Shown here one piece after another: positions 1 through 5,920 of a DNA stretch of 11,888 nucleotides (its first letter is position 1; every line of letters starts with the position of its first letter). Origin of the DNA: an uncultured Collinsella sp. GTDB lineage: Bacteria > Actinomycetota > Coriobacteriia > Coriobacteriales > Coriobacteriaceae. The stretch spans positions 1 through 11,888 of the forward strand of contig USCJ01000029.1 in assembly GCA_900553215.1 (NCBI GenBank), in the 5' to 3' direction. The position numbers and the translations under genes are program-made. The notes under the pieces were generated by a model, which searched no databases, had not been told where the DNA came from, and saw only the letters and a program-made list of their open reading frames with translations.

Positions 1-38
1 GGCAAGGCATGACCAGAAGGTCTATGCCTTGCCTTTTT
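1..38 (+). terminator. Rho-independent terminator of an upstream gene
   Basis: Positions 1-10 (GGCAAGGCAT) pair perfectly with 24-33 (ATGCCTTGCC). Inside, GACC at 11-14 pairs with GGTC at 19-22 around an AGAA loop, leaving a single bulged T at 23. Five T residues follow at 34-38. A long, partly GC-rich stem followed at once by a T run is the classic intrinsic terminator for + strand transcription. The gene it ends lies to the left of the window. The stem may begin before base 1. Confidence 0.9.
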
Positions 39-71
39 CATGCCAACTTGTTCGCTCTGGACGTCGCTCGC

Positions 72-141
72 TGACATTGCCAAAACATCGGCGTTTCCTT
101 GGTTGTCAAATGATTCGTAGGGAGTCATTGGTGACATTGCC
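72..141 (+). repeat. Pair of direct repeats TGACATTGCC
   Basis: TGACATTGCC occurs at 72-81 and again at 132-141, exactly 60 bases apart. A related ACCTTGCCAAAA at 331-342 resembles the first copy's continuation, ACATTGCCAAAA. The identity does not extend further. This could be chance in a short region, a protein-binding site pair, or the trace of an old duplication. Confidence 0.35.
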
Positions 142-269
142 TTGATATTTTATTCAGTCGGCTGTGATGTCATTTGAGCCGCTTACCTGCTTAAGGTAAT
201 TGACGGCATATATCTGCTATCGAAAATATTGCTCAAAATATCGTTCAAGAAGTCGCGGAGCGATTTTTG

Positions 270-377
270 ATGGGTCGTGCGTCAAGCGATGTGGCAAGTT
301 CTTGGTTAGATATTGGTCAGTTTTGGGGCAACCTTGCCAAAAGCTTGACGAATGCAAATTTAGACGTCAGCGAATGA
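270..377 (+). CDS. Possible small ORF, 35 aa, unknown function
   Basis: An ATG at 270 (or TTG at 267) opens a 35-residue frame ending with TGA at 375-377. GGAG at 257-260 lies 9 bases upstream and could serve as Shine-Dalgarno. The frame is open back to 204 but has no earlier ATG, GTG or TTG. The peptide has an amphipathic look with two Trp residues (SSWLDIGQFWGNLAKSL). I do not recognise it. The stop overlaps the ATG of a 16-residue frame (374-424) as ATGA. It may be a genuine small protein, a degraded gene with a frameshift near 374, or chance. Confidence that it is expressed is low. Confidence 0.22.
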   Translation: MGRASSDVASSWLDIGQFWGNLAKSLTNANLDVSE

Positions 378-441
378 ACACTTTGAGCGAGCTCGGTGCA
401 AAATTCTGGGCTGATTCTCGATAATCGCCTTCAATCGCCCC

Positions 442-468
442 TTGCCAAGCGCTGGCCTCGCTTACAAT
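442..468 (+). promoter_or_regulatory. Candidate promoter of prmC
   Basis: TTGCCA at 442-447 matches the -35 consensus at five of six bases. TACAAT at 463-468 matches the -10 consensus at five of six. The spacing is 15 bases, on the short side; using CTTGCC at 441 gives 16. Transcription would start near 475, giving a leader of about 40 bases before the prmC start. The leader holds a small GC hairpin (GCGCC at 485-489 with GGCGC at 494-498) just before the ribosome-binding site. The same TACAAT -10 appears before the atp operon. Confidence 0.5.
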
Positions 469-516
469 CTGCTCCGACATTCGCGCGCCGTCCGGCGCTT
501 AAGAGGGGAGGGCCCC

Positions 517-1791
517 ATGGCAAACGAGATTTGGACCATCAAGCGTTGTCTCGAGTGGACCAAGGAGTACCTGGCCGAGCGCGGCGAGGAGCACCCCCGT
601 CTTTCTGCCGAGTGGCTGCTGTGCGCCGCCACGGGCCTGGCGCGCATTGACCTATATATGCGTATGGACGAGACGCTTAACGCGGCCCAGCTCGAGACCA
701 TGCATGCGGCCGTTGTCCGCCGCGCTAAGGGCGAGCCGCTGCAATACATCACGGGCAGCACGCAGTTTCGCATGATCGACGTCGCGTGCGCCCCCGGTGT
801 GCTCATTCCGCGCCCCGAGACCGAGATGCTCGTCGAGGAAGTCCTCAATTATCTGGATGCCGAGGTACTGAGCCCCGAGGCCGCTGCCCGTCAGCGTGTT
901 GAGCTGCCTTGGAACGATGAGGTCGAGGAGGCACGCAAGGCCGAGGCCGCATTGGCCGACGAGCGAGCGACGGCCGAGCGCCGTGCCGCCAACCTCACAG
1001 CTGCCGACGAGGCGGCGCTAGGCGGCGATGTGCTGGGCAGTCGCGCTTATGCCGAGGAACTGGCCGATCGCGAGGCCGAGGAAGCCGCCGCGCAGGCGGC
1101 AGAAGCCGAAGCGGCAGAAGCAGAGGCCATGGAAACCCCCGAGCCCGAGCTCGACGAATACGGCATCGCCATTGAGGACAACGACCAACAGGCGACTCCC
1201 GCGCAAGATGCCGCCGAGGCCAACGTATCTGCCCCAGCCGAGCCCCGCACTGCCCGCGTTCTCGAGGTCGGCTGCGGCACGGGCTGCATTTCGCTCTCCC
1301 TTGCCTGGGAGCGCCGCGGCCACGTTACCTGCACTGCTACCGATATCGAGCCGCGTGCCATCGATCTGGCCACCAAAAACCGTGATGCGCTTGGCCTCAC
1401 GTCCGACGAGGTCGCCTTCAGCCTCACAAACCTGGTGAGTTCCATTCCCCGCGAAGAGTGGGGCACCTTTGATGTGCTCGTCTCCAACCCACCTTACATC
1501 CCGACCGACGTCATGCGCTCGCTGCCGCATGAGGTCAAGGACTTTGAGCCCGATCTGGCGCTCGAGGGCGGTGCCGACGGTCTCGATATCTTCCGCCGCC
1601 TGCTCAACGCGGCGCCCTACATGCTGCGTGCCGGCGGCCTGTTTGCCTGCGAGCTCTACGAGGGCGCGCTCGACGCCGCGGCCGAGCTCTGTCGTCAAGC
1701 AGGCCTTTCGGACGTGCGTATCGTCCACGACCTCACCGATCGCCCCCGCATTGTCCGAGCCATCGTCACCGAGCCCAAGCAACGCCAGTAA
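517..1791 (+). CDS. prmC: Peptide chain release factor N5-glutamine methyltransferase with a long acidic insert
   Basis: PrmC (HemK) methylates the glutamine of the GGQ motif in release factors RF1 and RF2 with S-adenosylmethionine, in the cytosol. The ATG at 517 is chosen because GAGGGGAGG at 504-512 is a strong Shine-Dalgarno; the frame is open back to 442, but that part overlaps the promoter. Of 424 residues, 1-113 form the helical N-terminal domain, ending in the conserved PGVLIPRPETE stretch (93-103). Residues 247-424 are the Rossmann methyltransferase domain, with the SAM-binding VLEVGCGTG (248-256) and the NPPY motif (324-327) that contacts the target glutamine. Family members are usually near 280 residues. 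The excess is an Ala/Glu-rich linker at about 114-243. All motifs are intact, so the enzyme should be active. It is followed by hicA after 68 AT-rich bases. Confidence 0.93.
   Translation: MANEIWTIKRCLEWTKEYLAERGEEHPRLSAEWLLCAATGLARIDLYMRMDETLNAAQLETMHAAVVRRAKGEPLQYITGSTQFRMIDVACAPGVLIPRPETEMLVEEVLNYLDAEVLSPEAAARQRVELPWNDEVEEARKAEAALADERATAERRAANLTAADEAALGGDVLGSRAYAEELADREAEEAAAQAAEAEAAEAEAMETPEPELDEYGIAIEDNDQQATPAQDAAEANVSAPAEPRTARVLEVGCGTGCISLSLAWERRGHVTCTATDIEPRAIDLATKNRDALGLTSDEVAFSLTNLVSSIPREEWGTFDVLVSNPPYIPTDVMRSLPHEVKDFEPDLALEGGADGLDIFRRLLNAAPYMLRAGGLFACELYEGALDAAAELCRQAGLSDVRIVHDLTDRPRIVRAIVTEPKQRQ
1096..1125 (+). repeat. 15-base tandem repeat inside the PrmC insert
   Basis: Two adjacent 15-base units at 1096-1110 and 1111-1125 share the first 11 bases, GCGGCAGAAGC. 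Each encodes Ala-Ala-Glu-Ala-Glu (residues 194-203 of PrmC). This suggests that the acidic linker grew at least partly by in-frame short tandem duplication. Confidence 0.7.
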
Positions 1792-1805
1792 TATTTATTA
1801 ACTGG

Positions 1806-1834
1806 TTAGCAAAAATTATAAAGTAATTTATAAT
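1806..1834 (+). promoter_or_regulatory. Promoter of the hicAB operon
   Basis: A perfect TATAAT lies at 1829-1834. A four-of-six -35 match, TTAGCA, lies at 1806-1811, with the ideal 17-base spacing. Transcription would start near 1841, about 20 bases before hicA, just upstream of the AAAGAGG Shine-Dalgarno (1846-1852). The strong AT bias contrasts with the surrounding coding DNA. Confidence 0.72.
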
Positions 1835-1835
1835 T
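1814..1835. promoter_or_regulatory. Palindromic operator candidate over the hicAB -10 box
   Basis: AATTATAAA at 1814-1822 and TTTATAATT at 1827-1835 are perfect 9-base inverted arms separated by GTAA. The right arm contains the whole -10 box. HicB antitoxins with DNA-binding domains are known to repress their own promoters, and the HicB here has such a domain. The palindrome is therefore the obvious candidate binding site. This is inferred from position and symmetry only. Confidence 0.6.
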
Positions 1836-1859
1836 AGGACGGCTGAAAGAGGTCGGCCC

Positions 1860-2045
1860 ATGCAACCTCCTACCTTTCGGGAAATCATTGCCCTACTCAA
1901 GCACGATGGATTCGTGAAGGTCGCGCAAGTCGGTAGTCATGCTAAGTATGTTTCTGGTGACCGCGTTGTCACCGTGAACGGCTCTGGTGGTGATCGACCA
2001 AAGAAGGGCACGTGGGCAAGTATTCGTCGCCAAGCTGGATGGTAG
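1860..2045 (+). CDS. hicA: HicA-family mRNA interferase toxin
   Basis: HicA toxins are small double-stranded-RNA-binding-fold proteins that cleave mRNA and block translation until neutralised by HicB. This 61-residue protein has the full family length. It shows the usual order: an N-terminal helix (FREIIALLKHDGF, 6-18), the GSHAKY segment with the catalytic histidine at 27, a valine-rich strand (RVVTVN, 35-40), and the terminal KKGTWASIRRQAG stretch (48-60). The toxin therefore looks intact. AAAGAGG at 1846-1852 is its ribosome-binding site. hicB starts 11 bases after its stop, so the two are co-transcribed from the promoter at 1806-1834. Confidence 0.9.
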   Translation: MQPPTFREIIALLKHDGFVKVAQVGSHAKYVSGDRVVTVNGSGGDRPKKGTWASIRRQAGW

Positions 2046-2056
2046 TTGGAGGCAAA

Positions 2057-2503
2057 ATGAGGCAGCGATTTACCTATGACTGCGTTCTCATAAAAGAAGA
2101 CGATGGTTACTGCGCTAGCTTCCCGCAGATTCCCGGCGCCTTTGCCGATGGCGATACGCGCGAAGAAGCGATTGCCCATGCCACCGAGGCACTGATGGCG
2201 TTTTTGGCCGACGACCTCAACAACGGTTTGACTCCGGCAGGGTACGAACGCTCGGCCGAGGTCGTGGCCCTTTCAGTCGAAATCGACCACGAGGACGCTC
2301 GGGAAGCGGCGTGCCGAACATTTAAAGACGCAGCGCTGGACCTCAAAGTCTCCGCTCCGCGGATTACCGCGCTGGTCAAAGCCGGAAAGCTCGATGTTGA
2401 ACTCGTCGACGGCCGTCGGATGATAACGATAGACAGCATCGAGCGTTACGCCGCCCAAGAACGTCACGCCGGCAGGCCAAAGAAGTTCGTCGCAGTCCAA
2501 TAA
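2057..2503 (+). CDS. hicB: HicB-family antitoxin with C-terminal helix-turn-helix domain
   Basis: HicB binds and inhibits HicA and usually represses the operon. The ATG at 2057 follows a good TTGGAGGC Shine-Dalgarno (2046-2052) and gives the usual HicB opening; the frame is open to 2012, but that would overlap hicA. Of 148 residues, 1 to about 60 form the HicB RNase H-like fold, with the DDGYCASFPQIPGAFADGDT stretch (15-34) and the EEAIAHATEAL helix (36-46). Residues from about 87 to the end (FKDAALDLKVSAPRITALVK, then a basic tail ending GRPKKF) resemble an excisionase/MerR-like helix-turn-helix. Family HicBs carry either a ribbon-helix-helix or a helix-turn-helix. The nearby palindrome is its probable operator. 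A 134-base gap follows. Confidence 0.88.
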   Translation: MRQRFTYDCVLIKEDDGYCASFPQIPGAFADGDTREEAIAHATEALMAFLADDLNNGLTPAGYERSAEVVALSVEIDHEDAREAACRTFKDAALDLKVSAPRITALVKAGKLDVELVDGRRMITIDSIERYAAQERHAGRPKKFVAVQ

Positions 2504-2588
2504 CCCCCTCACTTTCACCGACTACTAGAGCCGCTCACCAAACCAACATGCACTCTGGCCAAATAGGTTGAACGTTTCGTGCGAGAAT

Positions 2589-2627
2589 GCCCCTCAGTAA
2601 ACTAACTTTCACCAGAGCGTAAGGGGC
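2589..2627 (+). promoter_or_regulatory. Possible hairpin covering the ribosome-binding site of the Sua5/TsaC gene
   Basis: GCCCCT at 2589-2594 is complementary to AGGGGC at 2622-2627, which contains the only Shine-Dalgarno-like sequence (AAGGGG, 2621-2626) before the ATG at 2638. Pairing would occlude it. The 27-base loop holds ACTTTCACC (2605-2613), a direct repeat of 2511-2519 just after hicB. Six pairs with a long loop is weak evidence. No convincing promoter was seen in the 2504-2637 gap. Confidence 0.25.
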
Positions 2628-2637
2628 TGGCATACAC

Positions 2638-3375
2638 ATGCAGACGGTCTATCGGGTATACGAGGGAACGCGCGAGCCGCATCGGCTCGAGCGCACGGCC
2701 GAGGTGCTCGGCCGCGGCGGCCTGGCCTTGATCCCGACCGAGACCGTCTACGGTGTCGCCGTGGCAGTCAACGCCTTCTCGGACGCCGTGCTCCAAGATA
2801 CAAGCGAATTCCCATCGTGGCCGCGCGATCCGCAGGCTGTCGTCAATGGCGCCGCGGTCCCCGCGCTCGGTACCGGCTACCGCCGCATCTTTACCCTCAA
2901 GCAGCGCAAGCTCACCCAAACGGTCGCCTGGCTGGTTGATAATGCCGAAGCACTCGACCGCTATGGCGTGGATATCCCCGAAGAGGCTCGCGTACTCGCA
3001 CGACGATGCTGGCCGGGGGCCCTGACTATTGTGGTCAAGGCGGCCCCCTGCGTGCCGACCTTTATGCGTGCCGCCGACGACACTGTGGCTCTTCGCGCGT
3101 CGGCCTCGCCTGTGGTCCAAGCGCTCATCCGCGCCTGCGGCAGCCCTCTTGCCTGCACCAGCGCTAACACGCATGGCGCGCCCGCGCCGGCAAGTTTTGT
3201 CACGGTGGAGGAGCGCATCCTGGAGGGGGTCGATGTTGCCGCCGACGCCGGTGAGACCCCGTGTCGCGACGCCTCGACCATCGTGTCGTTCCAGCACGGC
3301 GGGCTCCAGATCCTGCGCCAAGGCGCACTTCCCGCATCAGAGATCGAACGGGTCCTGTCCGACCCGATGCAATAG
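2638..3375 (+). CDS. Threonylcarbamoyl-AMP synthase (TsaC/Sua5/YrdC family) with an insertion
   Basis: This family makes threonylcarbamoyl-AMP from threonine, bicarbonate and ATP, the first step of t6A formation at position 37 of ANN-decoding tRNAs. The 245-residue protein is a single YrdC domain without the extra C-terminal domain of long Sua5 proteins. Visible motifs are PTETVYGV (33-40), the KxR pair K88/R90 in RRIFTLKQR, WPGALTIVV (125-133), VALR (150-153) and the SxN motif S175/N177 in CTSAN. Between AFSDA (46-50) and RRIF (82-85), where relatives run on directly, about 28 residues are inserted (53-80). The start codon has an AAGGGG 11 bases upstream, a rather long spacing. The glpK start lies 13 bases after its stop, so co-transcription is likely. 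The conserved motifs suggest it is functional. Confidence 0.85.
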   Translation: MQTVYRVYEGTREPHRLERTAEVLGRGGLALIPTETVYGVAVAVNAFSDAVLQDTSEFPSWPRDPQAVVNGAAVPALGTGYRRIFTLKQRKLTQTVAWLVDNAEALDRYGVDIPEEARVLARRCWPGALTIVVKAAPCVPTFMRAADDTVALRASASPVVQALIRACGSPLACTSANTHGAPAPASFVTVEERILEGVDVAADAGETPCRDASTIVSFQHGGLQILRQGALPASEIERVLSDPMQ

Positions 3376-3388
3376 AAAGGTGTAAGCG

Positions 3389-4930
3389 ATGTCGTTGAAT
3401 CTGGGCAGCCTGGGCATGGAAGATGCCTCGTTTGACTTTGGCGGTTCCTACATCATGGCGCTCGACTGCGGCACCACCTCGGTACTTGCGACCATCGTCG
3501 ACGAGTACGGATGCATCGTCGCGCAGGCACGTCGCAGCGTCAAAACCAGCTTCCCACGTCCCGGTTGGGTAGAGCAAGACCCCATGACGGTCCTTGCCAG
3601 CCAGATCGCCGTCATGATGGAAGTCCAGTTTAAGAGCGGTATCCACTCCGACCGCATTGCCGCCATCGGCATCTCCAACCAGCGCGAGACCACGGTGGTC
3701 TGGGACCGCGTGAGCGGTCAGCCGATCTATAACGCCATCGTATGGCAGTGCCGCCGTACCGCGCCGGCAATCGACGCGTTGGTTGAACAGGGTTGCGAGG
3801 AGCTGGTGCGCTCCCGCACAGGACTCACGCTCGATCCGTATTTTTCGGCTTCCAAGGTGCAGTGGATCCTCGACAACGTCGACGGTGCGCGTGAGAGCGC
3901 GGCGGCGGGCGACCTCATGTTCGGCACCATCGACACCTGGCTCATCTACAACCTCACCGGCAGTCAGGTCTTTGCCACCGACTACACCAATGCCAGCCGC
4001 ACGGCACTCTTTAATATCCATACGCTCGATTGGGACGACGACCTGCTGGCGCTCTTTGACGTTCCACGTTCCATGATGCCCGAGGTTCGTTGGAGCTCGG
4101 GCGACTACGGCCGCGTCGCGAGCGACATCATGACCAACATGCCGCCCATCATGGGCGTGGCGGGCGACCAGCAGGCGTCGCTGTTCGGCCACTGCTGCTT
4201 CCATCCCGGCCAGACCAAAAACACCTATGGCACGGGCTGCTTTATGCTCATGAACACCGGCGACGAGGTCGTCGAATCCAAGAACGGTCTGGTCTCCACG
4301 ATCGGTATCGCCGCGGACGGCAAGATCAGCTATGCGCTCGAGGGTTCTATCTTTGCCGCCGGCTCAACCATGAACTGGCTGCGCAACAACATGGGCATCA
4401 TCTCGAGTGTGAGCGAGTCGGCACAACTCGCCGCTTCGATCAACGACAATGAGGGCTGCTACTTCGTCCCCGCCTTTGCGGGTCTGGGCGCTCCCTGGTG
4501 GGACCCGCATGCCCGCGGTATCGTGTGCGGTCTGACCGGCGCCTCGAGCCGTGCGACCATCGTACGTGCCGCCTGCGAATCCATGGCATATCAGAGCTAC
4601 GACGTGCTGCGCGCCATGGAGCAGGACGTGGGACTTTCGATTGAGCGCCTGTCCGTCGATGGCGGTGCCTCGCGCAACGAGTTCATCATGCAATTCCAGG
4701 CCGATCTGCTGGATATCCCCGTGTTGCAGTGCGAGACGGTGGAGACCACGGCGATCGGTGCCGCGTACTTGGCGGGCCTTGCCGTCGGCTATTGGGAGGA
4801 CCTGGAGGAGCTGGAGCAAAACGCTCAGATCGTTAGGACCTTCCTTCCCCACATGTCCGCCGAGCGCCGCGAGCAAAACCTTGCGGGCTGGCGTGATGCC
4901 GTCAAGCGTTCGCTCAGCACCGCTCAGTAG
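3389..4930 (+). CDS. glpK: Glycerol kinase
   Basis: GlpK phosphorylates glycerol to sn-glycerol 3-phosphate with ATP, trapping it in the cytosol for lipid synthesis or glycolysis. At 513 residues it is slightly longer than the usual near-500; about 15-20 extra residues precede the first strand. The start at 3389 is supported by AAAGGTG (3376-3382). Visible features are the phosphate-binding DCGTTS (26-31), glycerol-site residues R99/E100 in NQRETT, Y151 and D260/Q261 in AGDQQ, the family stretch KNTYGTGCFMLMNTG (277-291), and the C-terminal DGGASRN motif. Enterococcal-type enzymes carry a DYHFYG-like segment before AGDQQ whose histidine is phosphorylated by HPr. Here that place reads YGRVASDIMTNMPP, so this control is probably absent. 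No glycerol facilitator or glycerol-3-phosphate oxidase gene is nearby. Confidence 0.95.
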   Translation: MSLNLGSLGMEDASFDFGGSYIMALDCGTTSVLATIVDEYGCIVAQARRSVKTSFPRPGWVEQDPMTVLASQIAVMMEVQFKSGIHSDRIAAIGISNQRETTVVWDRVSGQPIYNAIVWQCRRTAPAIDALVEQGCEELVRSRTGLTLDPYFSASKVQWILDNVDGARESAAAGDLMFGTIDTWLIYNLTGSQVFATDYTNASRTALFNIHTLDWDDDLLALFDVPRSMMPEVRWSSGDYGRVASDIMTNMPPIMGVAGDQQASLFGHCCFHPGQTKNTYGTGCFMLMNTGDEVVESKNGLVSTIGIAADGKISYALEGSIFAAGSTMNWLRNNMGIISSVSESAQLAASINDNEGCYFVPAFAGLGAPWWDPHARGIVCGLTGASSRATIVRAACESMAYQSYDVLRAMEQDVGLSIERLSVDGGASRNEFIMQFQADLLDIPVLQCETVETTAIGAAYLAGLAVGYWEDLEELEQNAQIVRTFLPHMSAERREQNLAGWRDAVKRSLSTAQ

Positions 4931-5002
4931 GGTTGCGACGAGCTGCTCGATACAACAAACCGTTAAACTTATGCACGGCGCGCGGCAACAACATCGCCAT
5001 GC

Positions 5003-5018
5003 GCCTTGTCAGCAAGGC
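5003..5018 (+). other. Small hairpin between glpK and upp
   Basis: GCCTTG at 5003-5008 pairs with CAAGGC at 5013-5018 around a TCAG tetraloop. No T run follows, so it is not a standard terminator. It sits about 20 bases before the upp Shine-Dalgarno. No good promoter is visible in the 123-base gap at 4931-5053. It may be a weak terminator, an RNA stability element or chance. Confidence 0.3.
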
Positions 5019-5053
5019 CATCTTCCGGCCGCAACGAAAGGGGCAATCAACCC

Positions 5054-5701
5054 ATGACCGTCACCTACGATACGTCCCGTGTGCCCCTTGTCGATCCCCC
5101 GCTCGTCCAGCATAAGCTGTCGATTCTGCGCGACAAAAACACCGGCACCAACCAGTTCCGCCAGCTCGTGCGCGAACTCGCACTTTTTGACGGCTACGAG
5201 GCCATGCGCGACCTGCCCATGGAAGACGTCGAAGTCGAGACCCCCATCACCACCGCCACGTTCAAACAGCTTGCCGGCAAAAAGCTCGCCATCGTTCCCA
5301 TCCTGCGTGCAGGCCTTGGCATGGTCGATGGCATCCTCGACTTGGTACCCTCCGCTCGCGTGGGCCACATCGGTATGGAGCGCGACGAGGTTACCCACGA
5401 GCCGCATGAGTATTACTGCAAGATGCCCAAGGATATCGATCAGCGCATCTGCCTGGTCGTCGACCCCATGCTCGCCACGGGCGGTTCGGCCGAGATGGCC
5501 ATCAGCTACCTGCGCGAGCGCGGTGTCAAGGACATCCGCATGCTGTGCATCGTCGCGGCCCCCGAGGGCCTCAAGTCGCTGACTGAGAAGGACCCAGATG
5601 TGCATATCTATACCTGCGCCATCGACGACCATCTCAACGAAGCTGCCTACATCGTTCCCGGCCTAGGCGACGCCGGCGACCGCATCTACGGCACGCTGTA
5701 A
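5054..5701 (+). CDS. upp: Uracil phosphoribosyltransferase
   Basis: Upp converts uracil and PRPP to UMP in the pyrimidine salvage pathway. The ATG at 5054 is chosen because GAAAGGGGC (5036-5044) is a good Shine-Dalgarno and the protein then starts at the family's usual place; the frame is open to 5006. The 215 residues are close to the usual near-208. Characteristic parts are [17 protein letters not shown] (20-36), [10 protein letters not shown] (81-90), the PRPP-binding loop DPMLATGGS (137-145), and the C-terminal [14 protein letters not shown] (202-215) that closes over uracil. It is followed by a 280-base gap with a strong GC hairpin and the atp promoter, so it is probably the last gene of its transcript. 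Confidence 0.96.
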   Translation: MTVTYDTSRVPLVDPPLVQHKLSILRDKNTGTNQFRQLVRELALFDGYEAMRDLPMEDVEVETPITTATFKQLAGKKLAIVPILRAGLGMVDGILDLVPSARVGHIGMERDEVTHEPHEYYCKMPKDIDQRICLVVDPMLATGGSAEMAISYLRERGVKDIRMLCIVAAPEGLKSLTEKDPDVHIYTCAIDDHLNEAAYIVPGLGDAGDRIYGTL

Positions 5702-5743
5702 TCTCTGGGCCATACCGGCTAACGTCGAAAATACGAAGAAATG

Positions 5744-5778
5744 GTGCGCGCGGGCGAGCAAAAGACGACCGCGCGCAC
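5744..5778 (+). terminator. GC-rich hairpin after upp, possible terminator
   Basis: GTGCGCGCGG at 5744-5753 pairs perfectly with CCGCGCGCAC at 5769-5778 around a 15-base loop. It lies 43 bases after the upp stop and well before the atp promoter, the right place for a terminator. The downstream bases are TCCTGTT rather than a clean T run. Function as an intrinsic terminator is therefore plausible but not certain. Confidence 0.5.
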
Positions 5779-5818
5779 TCCTGTTAACGGACGTTTTGCC
5801 CTGAGGGGTTCGAAAAAA

Positions 5819-5894
5819 CGTATTACCGTACCTGCGGCATAAAGAAGGCCTTAAGAAAACGTACAGGTGCGTATTAACCGTTTGTTTTACGGTT
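5819..5894. repeat. Repeats and small hairpin upstream of the atp promoter
   Basis: CGTATTA occurs at 5819-5825 and 5870-5876, each followed by (A)CCGT, 51 bases apart. AACCGT at 5876-5881 pairs with ACGGTT at 5889-5894 around a 7-base loop. This hairpin ends at the first two bases of the candidate -35 element. The cluster could bind a regulator of the ATP synthase operon. No known operator is recognised. Confidence 0.3.
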
Positions 5895-5920
5895 GTACTT
5901 TAGCGATTGGCTCGTACAAT
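5893..5920 (+). promoter_or_regulatory. Candidate promoter of the ATP synthase operon
   Basis: TACAAT at 5915-5920 matches the -10 consensus at five of six bases. TTGTAC at 5893-5898 is a three-of-six -35, with 16-base spacing. Transcription would start near 5927, giving a leader of about 55 bases before the first gene. The -10 is identical to the one proposed for prmC. The weak -35 makes dependence on an activator or an alternative start possible. Confidence 0.55.

Larger units (their letters stand above)
39..441. other. AT-richer intergenic region without a recognised gene
   Basis: About 400 bases between the left-edge terminator and the prmC promoter. The base composition is clearly poorer in GC than the flanking genes. 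No recognisable protein or RNA family was found on either strand. It contains a 10-base direct repeat (TGACATTGCC at 72-81 and 132-141), an 8-base inverted repeat (TCAAATGA at 106-113 and TCATTTGA at 170-177), and two tiny overlapping open frames at 270-377 and 374-424. It may be a decayed gene, an undescribed small-protein locus or plain spacer. Confidence 0.5.

Noticed and set aside
442..516. A 25-residue N-terminal extension of PrmC
   Set aside because: The upstream start overlaps the likely promoter and lacks a Shine-Dalgarno, while ATG 517 has GAGGGGAGG in place.
856..1245. Frameshift or gene fusion as the cause of the long PrmC
   Set aside because: The reading frame is continuous, both domains and all motifs are in one frame, and the insert resembles no separate domain.
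3200..4204. 334-codon minus-strand open frame, and other long minus-strand frames over prmC, glpK, upp and atpB
   Set aside because: All lie opposite well-recognised genes. Their translations are low-complexity or Arg/His/Asp-rich with no family resemblance.
4931..5053. Promoter or pyrimidine-responsive attenuator before upp
   Set aside because: TTGCGA and TACAAC are present but only 12 bases apart, and no anti-terminator/terminator pair with a T run is seen.
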